DNA from: Capsaspora owczarzaki ATCC 30864
Lineage: Eukaryota > Opisthokonta > Filasterea
DNA length: 64,000 nt
Reading direction: 5' to 3'
Assembly (NCBI RefSeq): GCF_000151315.2
Contig: NW_011887301.1
Location: 785,760-849,759 of the forward strand
Shown: piece after piece, positions 25,018 through 37,407 of the stretch
How positions within the stretch are numbered: position 1 is the stretch's first letter
Layout: each line of letters starts with the position of its first letter
Notes under the pieces: model-generated
The model's database searches: none
Told to the model about the DNA's origin: nothing
Seen by the model: only the letters and a program-made list of their open reading frames with translations
Program-made: the position numbers and the translations under genes

Positions 25018-26672
25018 CTAGTACCCACAGGATGGCCCGTCGCATGATGCGACTACAACGTAGTCTGCACCAAAGCACAGCCCAGCGGCAATTTCTGGGT
25101 CGTTTTCAACGGCCACCTTGAGTGCATCCACTCGTTCTTGCAACGCCTCTCGAATGGTTTGCTCACCGAGTTCCGCTGTCAACACAATCAGATGACGCAC
25201 AGTCAGTACGATGAACGGCCTGCATCTCTCCGCCTCTCGTTCCTGACACAAAAGAGCGCAACTCAACCCAAACCAAAACAAAGGACTGGCCACGACTTAC
25301 TCATCAGCTGTAACTTGTACTCGCACACTTCCAGCTGAGAGATGAGCTTGCGAGCGCCGTAGACGACAGGGAATGTGATGGACTCGCGAATCGTCAAGTT
25401 GGCAAGTCGCAAATGGTCTTGAATCCACTCGATGGGGTACTCGCGATAGGGTCGCTGGCCAGCCAAGAGAATGCAGGCGTCGCGAAGCGCGGCCACTTTC
25501 AAAACCAACTCGCCTCCTGGCGTAGAGGCTGAATCTGGGTAAGGCTCCATCCCGAGTACGAACATGCGCGATCCATGCACCATGTGCCGTGCGAGGCGCG
25601 ATAAGACAGTGTGCTGATGAAATGGTGTAAAGCCATCCACGGCGCCAATCAGGTAGTCGGCGAGGATGGTATCAAATTTCTCGTATGCAGCCGTCTTGTC
25701 TGAGTCTTCTTCTTCCTCACAGTTCGAGGTCAAAGATTGTACCCACACTGCCTGAGCGTCCCACGCCTGAGAGGTCGGCTTGGCGAGAAGCGACGGATTG
25801 AGCCACGCGCCTCGGACGAGATGCACAGTCTCGTCCTGCTTCCATCTTGGATTGGCGTCCTGCCGTGCTTGGTAGGTTTGCAATGCTCTGAGGGTTGTGC
25901 GATACATGTCCACGCTTGCTGTGACCGCTGTGATGCTCGCGGGATCGAGGGCCGTCTCTTCTTGGATTCTGCTCGGAGCCAGAGACAAGGCCCAGTTGAG
26001 CGAGTCCGTGCCTGTACCAGCATCCAAAAGACGGCCCCACAATGGTCGCCTTGGTCGATGTTTGGCAGCTGCTGACTTGCCCGAGTCGAGCTCAGAATGT
26101 GAAACAGATTCAGATTCAGAATCCGCGACAAATTCAGCATCCGAGACGCGCTGAAGTCGCTTGTTTGCCTCCACCACGGCATCGAACAGGGTATTCGATC
26201 GTGCCATGTATCCAGGACACGCGTGGCACGAAACGCGCCCCTCTGCAAGGGCGTACATGGCGTGCTCTTGTTTCGGATTTCGGAGCGTCGCGTTCGACCA
26301 CGCAACGCATCGCGCCATGCACTCGGGCGTCGTGTACAGCGCGCCATGGCGACACTCGTTGATCTGCGCAAGCAAGTCTGCCGAGAGCGGCGGCAACCGT
26401 CCCGTCCATGCCGCCTGGCTGCTCGCTGTCTGAGATGACTCGGATTCACTCGCTGGTTTCATGTGGCGGGACAGCTTGCCGAGTCCGCGGTGGAGCCTCA
26501 CGCTGAGCTCGTCCAGCGCATCCATCACAGCGCGCACAGCATCGCTCGAGTAGATGGCCGATGCGAGCGAATTCGGATCCGTTGTCGTCGTCGGCAGAGT
26601 GCAGCAGGCGAACGCGATCGCTGCCAATGCGAATGCGAATCCCAATGCAATGGCAGCAGAAGCGATTCTCAT
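25018..26672 (-). CDS. Secreted or membrane-anchored SAM-methyltransferase-like protein
   Basis: Two exons, 25301-26672 and 25018-25175, give 509 residues. The frame is open further upstream, but the first ATG is at 26672, just before a hydrophobic N-terminus (IALGFAFALAAIAFACC) that looks like a signal peptide or anchor. A Cys-rich stretch follows (CRHGALYTTPECMARC, then CHACPG). LLDAGTGTDSLNWAL at about residues 215-229 resembles motif I of class I methyltransferases, and FDTILADYLIGAVDGF corresponds to the post-motif acidic loop. Substrate and pathway are unknown, and I cannot assign a named family. It starts 339 bases from the divergent WDR43 gene. Confidence 0.6.
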
Positions 26673-27010
26673 TCGGAAGGACTGATCTCTGAGCTCCACG
26701 ACACAAGTGCGCAAAGCTATTCATGACAAGTTAGATTTTGAACAAATGGAAGTATGTGCGCGACATTGACTCGATGCTGAGCTCTTGTTTCAAATGGCAC
26801 GAAAATGGCGCTTTTTTTGTTTCTTTTTGAAAGCGATTCTGTTCATCTTCTGTCTATTTGTATTTCTTTTATTCAACTGTTTCATTCTGAGCGATACTCT
26901 TATTCGACTGTCTTTTGTCTGAGCGACTACAGCAGACTGAGACTGGCTCTCGTTCACTCCTTTTGTTCTTCTTTTCTTCAATCTACACGTGTGCTCCAAG
27001 TCCAAAAGCA
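26673..27010. promoter_or_regulatory. Putative bidirectional promoter, methyltransferase-like gene / WDR43
   Basis: Two divergent start codons lie 339 bases apart, so this stretch must hold both promoters and 5' leaders. It is T-rich on the plus strand. No defined motif was identified. Confidence 0.5.
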
Positions 27011-30000
27011 ATGAGCGCGTCGAAGCCCACCCACCTGCAGTTTGACGGACCCCGCGGCGATCAGTTTGCAGCCATCTCGGCAGACGGCCGCCTGCGCGTG
27101 TACCGGCAGCTGCAGGGCCTGACGAGCGACCTGCTCACATTCACGGATGCATCGCGGCTGGCAGACCCAGTCACTTGCATTGCGCTCGGCACCACCACCA
27201 CCACCACCGCAGCCGCAGCCGGCTCGAGCGACGAGGTGAGAGTTGTTATTACAAGCCGGAGGGGGGGGGGTGACGCTGCTGTGGGAGATGAGAGGGGAAG
27301 AGGTGGGGAAGAGCAATAGAGAGAGCATTGGGCCACGAGGAGCTCAGCTCCATTGAGTGAGAGTGCATTGGAAGACACAAAGAGAGAGGGAGAAGCGCAG
27401 CGAAAAGTGACAAGGATTGGCCCAGAGTCGAGATGGGAATAAGAAACGAACGCCACAGGGGAAGAGGGGGTGATGCGTGAGCGTAGGGGTGAAAGGGGTG
27501 AATGGGAGTGAATGGGAAGCGGGAGGATTTCCACGTGTGTGGACTTGCATTGCGTTTTGAGAGAGAGGCAGCTCCGACTCATGAAAAGATGTTGATGATG
27601 AATGATTGACAAGTTCGATGCAAGAGTCGAGCAAGCAAGAGACAGGTGGAGGGTGGGGGTGGGGTTGTGGGACGGTTTGGTGGAGAAGGAAGAAGGGGGG
27701 AAATGAGCTCCGATGAGATGGGACGAGGCAATAGGATGATGATGATGATGATCCTGACCTGCACTGTTAACTCATCTTGTCTATCTTGGCTGGGTGGGCG
27801 CAGACGGGCAAGAAGAACAAGAAGCGACGCGTCGAATCAGCCACTGCCGCCGCTGCTGCTGCTCCAGCTGCACTCTTGGCGTACGGCACTGCGTCGGGAT
27901 CCGTCGTCATCTTTAGCATCCAGGAAGGCGCTATTCTGCACACGCTTGCTGGCGCAGCAGCCGGCTCGGCGTCGTCTGCTGGCAGTGCCGCTCTGACACC
28001 GCACGCAGACCGCGTCAACTGCCTTGCGTGGCGCGAGGACGGCGAAACTCTCTTCTCTGGCTCTGCAGACAAGACCATCATTGAGTGGAATGCGCGCACG
28101 GGTCAGATGGTCAGCAAGTGGAAGGCCGACAAGCTCGCCGTTAACGCGCTTGCCTACAGCGCAGAATCCGGCACGCTTCTGTCCGCCGGCCGATCCATCA
28201 AGCTGTGGGACTTGGCGACCAAGAAGGAAGTCAAGGTATGGTTTCTTTGGGGGAGTTTGCTTCGGTCTGAGGGTTGGCGTGCAGCCGGTTCTCACACAAA
28301 AAGTGTCTCATCGTTTTGTTTCTCCCCCTCTTTGCAGAGCTTTACGGGCCACGAACACAATGTTACCGCTCTCGCCTTCTTGCCAACGACTGCCACCGGC
28401 ACTCCTCCGCTGTTTGTGTCCGTCGCTGCTGGCGAGCGTATGATTAACGTCTGGGATCCTTCCTCGCAAAGTGCTGCCGGTGTTTCGGTCGCCCTCGCAT
28501 CGCTGACTGCCAAGAAGGCCGTCCCGCTGAACGCCAGCTGCTCCCGTATTCAAGATGTACGCTGTCTCTCTCTCTCTCTCTCTGTTTTTGTTTCTGTATC
28601 ATTGCTTTGGCAAGGTTCCTTTGGTGTTTTTGACTCACTTTTCGCTCTTTTTTTTTTTTTGTGTTTGTTCGCACATACAATTTCCATCCTCGGTTTCTGT
28701 CACAGAACTTTTACATTGCCGCTCCTTGCGACGATGGCGTTGCACGAGTCTGGTCGTTCCCTGTCGATAAGCGACCATCCAAGCCCACAGTCATTTCGGC
28801 CGTCAGCACCATCCAATTCAAGAACAGCAACGTTAGCCTCGCCAACCAGCCAGTACCAATCTTTGCCGCGACTTTTGCCGAGTCGACCGACGCTCGCGTG
28901 ACTGTCTGCCGCGACACACTGATCAAGCCTTCCTTCGAGGCCGTGGCCTTCCTTTCAGAGCAAAACGTTGCGCAAGAGAATGTGCTGTTGAGTCGCGATG
29001 TTACCGCCGGCTTGTTGCTCGATTCCAACGTGCGTGACACAACATCTTGTCGGGCGTGGTTTGCTGCCTCGTGTGCTTGCGTTCGACTGACTTGTGGCTC
29101 ACTTTGGGTTGCTCGTTGCTGTGTTTTTTTTTGGGGGTTATTTTTGCTTGTAGCGAGATGCCCGCGCATCTTCGGGTGCCGTCCAACAGAACGTCACCGT
29201 TGTTTCGAGTGCACCAACAGCAGACAAGTCTGCCAAAAACGCCAAGGCCAAGTCATCGGGTGCAGACGACGAGGTAGGCGGGCAATCTGTCTGCTGGGAT
29301 GGAATGAAACGTCAATCCATGCAGCCTACAGTCTCACTTGAAAACGGACATTGTGATTGAACAGGTCACACTCGAACAGCAACTCGACACACTACAGCTG
29401 AACAGCGGCCTGCAACAACAACTGCAACAACAACAGAGCGGCGGTTTGAGCGGCCGAGCTCCGCCGAAAGCACATTCGCTGGTGCAAATGCTCGTGCAAG
29501 CACTGCACAGCGGCGACAACCAGCTTTTGGAGGACTGCTTGAGTGTCTCGAACGAGGCAGTCATTCGCAACACGATGAAGAAGCTTCCCGCATCCTACGT
29601 CATCCCCTTCCTGACCCTAATTGTCGAAAAGTTCCAGGCCAAGCCCAGTCGCGGCCTGACCCTGCTCATCTGGATTCGTGGCTTGTTGCTCGTGCACACG
29701 GCCTATCTGATGACCGTCCCCAATCTCGTTGAGGCGCTTTCCGGCTTGTATCAACTCGTCGACGCTCGGCTGTCCGTTTTCAAGAAGCTCCTCAAGCTTT
29801 CTGGTCGATTGGACTTGATCATTTCTCAGGTATGCGGTTCTTTGAAGAGAGGAGGATGGCGTCGCTCTTCCGTTGCATTTTGCTCTTCCGTTTGTCTCAC
29901 ACTGTTTCTGCTCGTAGATTGCTTCGCGCGCTCAAGTTGAGGTCGGCGATAACGATATCGACGAGGAACTTACACGGCCTCGCACTGTTTATCAAGAAGG

Positions 30001-30346
30001 TGAGAGTGACGGGATGGGTGAAAGGATTTCCAGCACATTTTGGATTTATTCTCATTGTCTCGCTTAACTTTGCTCGACAAATGTCAACACAGACTCGGAA
30101 GAAGAAGGCGAGCTTGCTGGCGACGGCGCCATGGACTTTGACGACCTCCACGACAGCGATGAGGACGACGACGACGATCTGCTCGACGAACAACGGTCTG
30201 GCCGCCGCGCTGCGGAAGATGTCGAGGCCGACGACGACGACGACGACGATATGGACGAGGATGACGATGATGATGATGACGATGACGATGAAGAAGAAGA
30301 GGACGAGGAAGACGACGGCGATGATGCGTCGGACGACGACGAGTAA
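27011..30346 (+). CDS. WDR43: WDR43/UTP5, small-subunit processome (t-UTP) component
   Basis: The family links rDNA transcription to early 18S rRNA processing in the nucleolus. Eight exons join in phase: 27011-27235, 27804-28235, 28338-28556, 28706-29029, 29154-29273, 29365-29829, 29918-29999 and 30093-30346, giving 706 residues (human 677). The N-terminal half is WD40, with blades ending in NCLAWREDGETLFSGSADK and SIKLWDLATKK. A Utp12 domain spans about residues 477-590 (HSLVQMLVQALHSGDNQLLE through KLLKLSGRLDLII). The last exon is an Asp/Glu-rich tail encoded largely by GAC/GAT/GAA repeats. Intron 1 is long and purine-rich, and intron 3 has a (CT)n run just after the donor. Confidence 0.93.
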
Positions 30347-30654
30347 AAAAAAAACAAACGCTGTCGAAGCCCTTTTGCTTTTTTTTTTCTTGTTAAAACA
30401 CAAACAAACCCTTTCTGAACTTTTCTTTTTTTTTGATTTGAAACCTCATTTTGATCCGTCAATGAAATGCACACCTTTTGATAACCATGCAAATGCATCC
30501 CAAGTGACTGAATTTAGCATTGAAACTCACTCATCTTTGCATCGGTTTCTGCCTGCGCTTTTGCAACTTTGCCCATCTCGTTAACAATTTCGAGTTAATA
30601 TTGTCCCCCTTCCTCCTTCTGTGCTGTTCCAACCAAGCGTGCGCTTTGAACAAC
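30347..30654. other. WDR43-AMMECR1 intergenic gap
   Basis: About 310 bases with several oligo-T runs, holding the 3' end of WDR43 and the promoter of AMMECR1. Nothing else is seen. Confidence 0.5.
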
Positions 30655-31826
<1,172 letters not shown>

Positions 31827-31904
31827 AGGAGTGCCAGGTGCACCATTGTGATAATGAATGCTGGATTTGTCTTGTACAATGAGGAGATCAAACTTCGCAC
31901 ATGG

Positions 31905-33709
31905 CTACTGTTGCAGTTCGACCTTGTACATGTCCGTTCGCTTTTGGAACTGGACTGGAATGGCGCTTCGAGCGGCGTCCACGATAGACAAGTCTGTTTT
32001 TGCAGTGACATCAACGTTAACAGATGAAGAGGCCGACTTTGCCAACAACAGCCTCATCACGCAGATTGCTTTTACCAATGTCGGCATACACGATACCAGG
32101 AGTATGGTCGGTTTTGGCGACAATGTCTCCCCTGCGAGAAAACGTCGTCAGTATTTGAGTTTTTTGTCCACCAGCACGCGCCAACTCGAGGAACGAATCA
32201 ACAACTTACCAAGGGTTGACGACAGTGCTGTGACCCCATGCAACATAGCCAGAATCAACATCTCGCGCAGGCGACACTACGGCAACAAATGCCTGCAACA
32301 AGCAAACAAACCGAAAAGAGTGAGCCAAATCGCACACAACACACACACACACACAAAATCGCAGCCCTTGATTTTCAAACCTGGTTGTCCACAGCTCTAT
32401 GAACAGAAGGGCAATTTCACCACAAGTCACAGTCACATGTTAGCCAAGTTCAAGCGAAATGAAAGCGCATTCGTTCGCAAGTTTACCGCGCGCGAGCCAA
32501 GAGCTCCCAATGCATTGGTCCAGTCGTCATGTTGAATGCTCCAGGATAGACAAGGAATTTACAACCTGGTGCAACGAAATGAAGAAAACAAAAACACAAT
32601 GGAGAGGTTGGCTTGATCGCGCTCAAACATTTCTGCAACCAAAAAACAAACCTTGCTTGACAGACAGCAGGGCCAGCTCGGGGAACCGAATATCGTAGCA
32701 GATTGCAAGCCCAATCTTGCAAAACTCTGATCCAAGGTCCAGTCGAGTCAATCAGTTGGTGAGCAGGGATGAAAAACTGACGGAATTCTGTGTGCAGATG
32801 CGTTTACCCGTCTCCACGACTGTCAGTGCATTCCCAGCCGTCAACGTTTCAGACTCTTGGAAGCGAATCTTTCCGGGAACGTCAATGTCAAAGAGGTGCA
32901 CCTATACGAGAAACAGCAGTGCAAGTTTAGTGCATCAAAACAAACTGAAATTGTGTTGCGATTGGCCGTTCAAGTACCTTTCGATGCTTTGCAATCAGCT
33001 CTCCACGCGTGTCAAACACTGTGGATGTGTTGTAAAGCTTATCTTGATCGCGTTCTGGGATGGACCCTGCGCAATCTCGCAACAACACGAGCCTTGTCAG
33101 AATGACCCAAAATCGAGCTATGAACGTTCGCGGCAAACCAAACGCGAGCACCGTCATACCTCCAATCAAGTAGATTCCGCGCTTCTTGGCGACTGCTGCG
33201 AGGGCAGAGGTCGACGGTCCTGGGATTGGCTCGGCATACTCTGGGAAGAACTTTGTGCCATACGGCGAATTGAAGCACTCCTGCATGAAAGCGTACCGTG
33301 CCAGAAGCGCCGAGGAGCCAACCAGATGATTCAAACATTAAAAATCACGACATCACATCAATAGCAGGATATACCAGCCAGAACGAGACTGTATGTGGCT
33401 TGAGATCATATGCGAGTTTCTCGCCTTACCGGCAGAATGACAAGCTTGGCGCCGTTGTCTGCCGCCGTTTCAATGTGGGACGCAGCGTTGTCCAGGTTGG
33501 CTTGCTTGTCTGCGCCACAGAGCATCTGGACGAGCGCAATCTTGAACGGATCTGTTTGTCAGGCAATCCAAGTGCCAGGCAATTGTTCCATCTTGAGCTG
33601 CACACTCCAAACTCGAATTCTCAGACAGGGCGAAATCCAGTCCAATCCCAAGCCAGCAAAACAAATAGCAGGCCCGATTGTTACTTGGAGCAGTGGCAGT
33701 CGTGGACAT
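31905..33709 (-). CDS. NIT2: Omega-amidase NIT2 (nitrilase superfamily)
   Basis: NIT2 hydrolyses alpha-ketoglutaramate and alpha-ketosuccinamate to the keto acids plus ammonia. Eleven short exons join in phase: 33685-33709, 33430-33551, 33160-33280, 32978-33066, 32808-32901, 32652-32726, 32487-32565, 32381-32396, 32210-32292, 32076-32131 and 31905-31993. The product has 282 residues (human 276). The nitrilase triad is present: E50 in [11 protein letters not shown]119 in KHRKVHLFDID and C160 in [28 protein letters not shown] and [15 protein letters not shown] match the family closely. Exon 8 is a 16-base microexon (RAVDNQ junction). The C-terminus is [16 protein letters not shown]. Confidence 0.95.
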
Positions 33710-33927
33710 GGTTCTAATCTGCCGTGCAATCTGCAGCATTGAAAATGAGGAGTGATGTGAGTGTTTTCCATTCTCAGACAATCTCAGAACAGCTCAAAAA
33801 CACTTTCAAATGATTGCAACTCCCAATCTACAGTAGAATCGCTCTGAAGGGGACAGCAAGCATGCAGATCGAGGCTCTTCTTAAACGCAATGCGAATCCA
33901 CTGTAGATCTACTTCTGTAGCTCTACG

Positions 33928-33960
<33 letters not shown>

Positions 33961-34027
33961 GTTATTCTATTCAAAAATACTGGTTATGAATTCAGTGATC
34001 CAGTCGCTATTTTCCAAGCAGTTCAGT
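33710..34027. promoter_or_regulatory. Putative bidirectional promoter, NIT2 / EXOC7, with a (CT)n run
   Basis: The divergent start codons are 318 bases apart. A CT-dinucleotide run lies at about 33931-33955. No further motif was identified. Confidence 0.5.
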
Positions 34028-37000
34028 ATGGCTGCCCTTGCAAGGTAACGATTCTCCATTGAAGCCGATTCAACCTGATTGGCATGCTGAGCCTCCTTTC
34101 CCCCCCCCCCGCGTCTCACTTTCTCGTGCTTGTCCTCAGTGATGCGCGCTTTGACATTGCGGCCATCAGCGACAAGCGGCGGCAGATTGACGAGCGGATC
34201 AAGGCCGACGACGACCGCTTGTATGTCATTCGCGAGGGCCTCAAGAAGTCCACTGCGCTGTCCAAGGGCATGGTAAGAGGACTTTGAAGCGAGTCCATCA
34301 AGCATCCAATCACGAGGCATCGTCATCATCATCATCATGGCGATGGGGTATGGGGCACATCCAGCAGCAGCGGGCCACTGTCTACGTCCTTGACGCTTCG
34401 TTCATACGAATGCAAAAGGCAGTCAAAGTCAATGCATCCACACGTACCACAAGAGAGCTTTGACAGACTCGATTCAACATCTGACTCTATTCTAACTGGG
34501 ATTGGTCCACGCTTATTGTAGGCGGAAATGCTCACTTCCTTTGAAAATCGACTTGTGGCGCTCGAGTCGTCCATCCGTCCGGTGCACGACGAGACGCTGA
34601 GCCTCACCTCGGCGCAGGAGCACATCACGTCGACAATCAAAATCTTTGAAACTGGCCTGGCAAATTATGATGTCGTGAGCGACGTGGCTCCAGTGCTTCT
34701 CGCAGGGTGAGATGCAGTTTTCAGTTGTGGATGGTGGCTTTTGAAATGAAAGCTCAAAAGCTTATTCTTTTGCCTGTGTGTGTGTGACGGCGTTGTGTCG
34801 CGTTACTTGGGCGATACACAGTCCTGGAGAGAACCTGAAGGAGTTTCTGCGTGCAATGCAACGGATTCAGACCGCGCTGCAGTTTTTCGCCAAAGAGACT
34901 CCCAAAGGCTCCGAGGTCACGGTCTCGCTGCTGGTAAGTCAAGTGCAATTAATTGCGCATGTTTCATTGTTGGCAGCATTTTGCCTTTCGTTTCTGCACC
35001 TCCCTCCCCTGCTCTGACATTGCCTTGAACTCGCGCAGAAATCGCAACAAGAGTCTGGCTTGAATTCTCTCGAGGCCGAATTCCGATCGGTGGTTTCCAA
35101 TCACAGCAAGAACGGCAGCCAAAAGAAATCGATTGATGACTTGCTTGCGGGCGCATGGGGTGAGCAGTTGCGCGTTCGGTCTATTTTTTTGTTGGTTCAA
35201 TGTCTGATGCCCCCCTCTTACGCACCCTTCCGCACGAGCAGAGGACGCTTCGGCTGATGGGGCAAGCGTCGCGACGAAGCCTTTGATGCCGGAAGCAACC
35301 ATTGTTGCTCTCACAACGATGGCAAGCTGGCTGGCGGATGCCGGGCGTCTTTCCTCGTTTAGTGCTGCGTATGCCGAGCTCCGTTCTGCCCACATTGTCG
35401 ACATGCTGCAAAGCTTGGTTGTATCGCAAATGTATGCCTCCGTGGCCGGATCTGTGCCAGGTGCGCGAGCGGGCACTCGACCTGCAGCCATCACGGGCCC
35501 TTCCGTGGATGCGGGCTCTTCGCTAGCGCCCTCGGCATCGGTGGCCTCAGCTGCGTCCATCACTTCAGCCTCCTCCGCGTCCGCCACATCCGACTCGTCT
35601 GCCGCAAACGCCGCTGTGGATTCCATGAAAATCCGGCGAATGACGGCCGCTTTCCAGCACAAGCGCACCTCGTCCACCATTGGCCTGCCGGGCAAGGAAA
35701 AGAAGAGCGGCGAATCAGAGCTGACTGCCATGGCGTACGAAAAAGGCACCCATCCATTCCTTGACACCATCACCGTGTTTTTGCGGCAAATGAAGGCCGA
35801 GCGCGTCCTCGCGCAGCGCGTGCTTCCCGCCGCCCACTTTGACGTGACCTTCTCCACGCTTTGCAAAGCTCCCCTCGAGCATTTCATCACCTCGATCGAA
35901 TCCATCGCCAGCAAGGGCAAGCGTCAGCTGGGCAAGGGCGACTGCGCAATCGTGTTTGAGCTGCTCAACATTCTCGAGCTGCTTCGCGGCGTGTCCAAAG
36001 AACTCCAGCGAGCTCTCGAAGCAGGCGATCGGGACCTAGTGATTGACGTTGCGATATCCACCATATCCACCCTGTGCAACCGAGGCCTTCACGATTTCGA
36101 AGATGCAACCAAGGCAAGCAGGCTGGTGGTTTTGTTTTATTTTTGTTTTTGTGTTTCGGCAATGCAACGGCATGTGGCGTCTTGGGCGATTCGTTGACTT
36201 GCTTCTTCTTTACGCAGAACGACTCTTCGAGCAAGTCCAAGTTATCCCTCGATGGCACAGTACACGTTTTGACTCGAAATGTAAGAAATTCGACATTCTT
36301 CAGGGGAACATCGAACGCCTTGTTTGTGAATTTCGTGACTCACAAATTGTCGCCTTATTACAGACCGTGGCATATCTGCTCAAGCTCTTCCAGTATCGTG
36401 AAACGGCCGAGCAGCTGCTTCGTGAGAGTGTCGGGCAGGCGGCTGGCTCTACCAACCAGCTTGTGGCCTACATGAGTACGATGTTTCTTGTTGTGCTGTT
36501 GGGTTGTAGTTTTACCGGCTTTGATGGCCCATCTGACACTCTTGTCATTGGCTTGTCCTCCCCCCCCTTTTCTCCCGACAGATCGGATCGTCTCCTTCCT
36601 CACCAAAAACATCGAAGCCAAGAGCGATGCGTACGAATCGCACATCCTGGGCATCATCTTCAAGCTGAACAACTTCCATTACATGCTCAAGACGGTTCGC
36701 AAGTCGCCGCACATGGCGGCGTTCGGACCCGAGTTTGAGGCGACCGCCTCCGAGCTGATTCACGCCTGCTTGTACGATTACCAGGTCAGCTGGAAGAAGG
36801 CCATCGAGTACATTCTCGAGGTCAACCGCAACCAAACCAAGCAGCCCAAAGCTGGCAAATTGTCAAAGAGCGAACGCTCTGCCATCAAGGACAAGTTCAA
36901 AGGGTTTAATCACGAGTTTGACGAGGTCTATCGCACCCAAAAGTCGTACACCATTTCCGACCCCGAGCTTCGCGATCAACTGCGCCGCGACAACGTGACG

Positions 37001-37240
37001 CTCATCATTCCGCTGTACAGCAAGTTCCTTGAGCGGTACGTGCTCAAGAGTTGGATTCTGTGTTGTTTTGTTTCTCCGTTGTCTACGATCGAAAGCTGAC
37101 TCTATTGCTCATGTTTTCTATCGTCACTCTCGAACAGATACAAGGACGAACCATTCAGTAAGACTCCTGAAAAGTACCTCAAGTACGACGCAGCAACGCT
37201 GGAGAGCATGTTGAACAAGTTCTTTGATGTTTCGTCGTGA
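34028..37240 (+). CDS. EXOC7: Exocyst complex subunit EXO70/EXOC7
   Basis: EXO70 helps tether secretory vesicles by binding PI(4,5)P2 and Rho-family GTPases at the plasma membrane. Ten exons join in phase: 34028-34044, 34140-34272, 34522-34706, 34822-34933, 35039-35159, 35242-36113, 36218-36280, 36364-36475, 36582-37035 and 37138-37240. The product has 723 residues. The N-terminal coiled coil ISDKRRQIDERIKADDDRL leads into GLKKSTALSKGMVAEMLTSF, as in human Exo70. LNSLEAEFRSVVSNHSKNG matches the family. The C-terminal helical bundle includes TVAYLLKLFQYRETAEQLL and IIFKLNNFHYMLKTV. A Ser/Ala-rich insert lies near residues 290-320. The intron after 36113 appears to use a GC donor (AAG|GCAAGC). 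Confidence 0.94.
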
Positions 37241-37407
37241 AGGCGCTTTTTCGCGATGCTGTTGATTTGCAGATTAAATCTTTTCCAAGTACTGTACCTA
37301 CGCTGCAATGCGAGTAGAACTCAGGCTCTCAGACAAAAAAAAGCATCTTCCATCCAAAAACGAAAAAGCTCAGTTGTGTTTTTTGATCGTCTCTATTCTT
37401 CTCTCAG

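Noticed and set aside
30131-30346. Separate acidic mini-gene of Asp/Glu
   Set aside because: It is the last exon of WDR43, joined in phase to the preceding exon.
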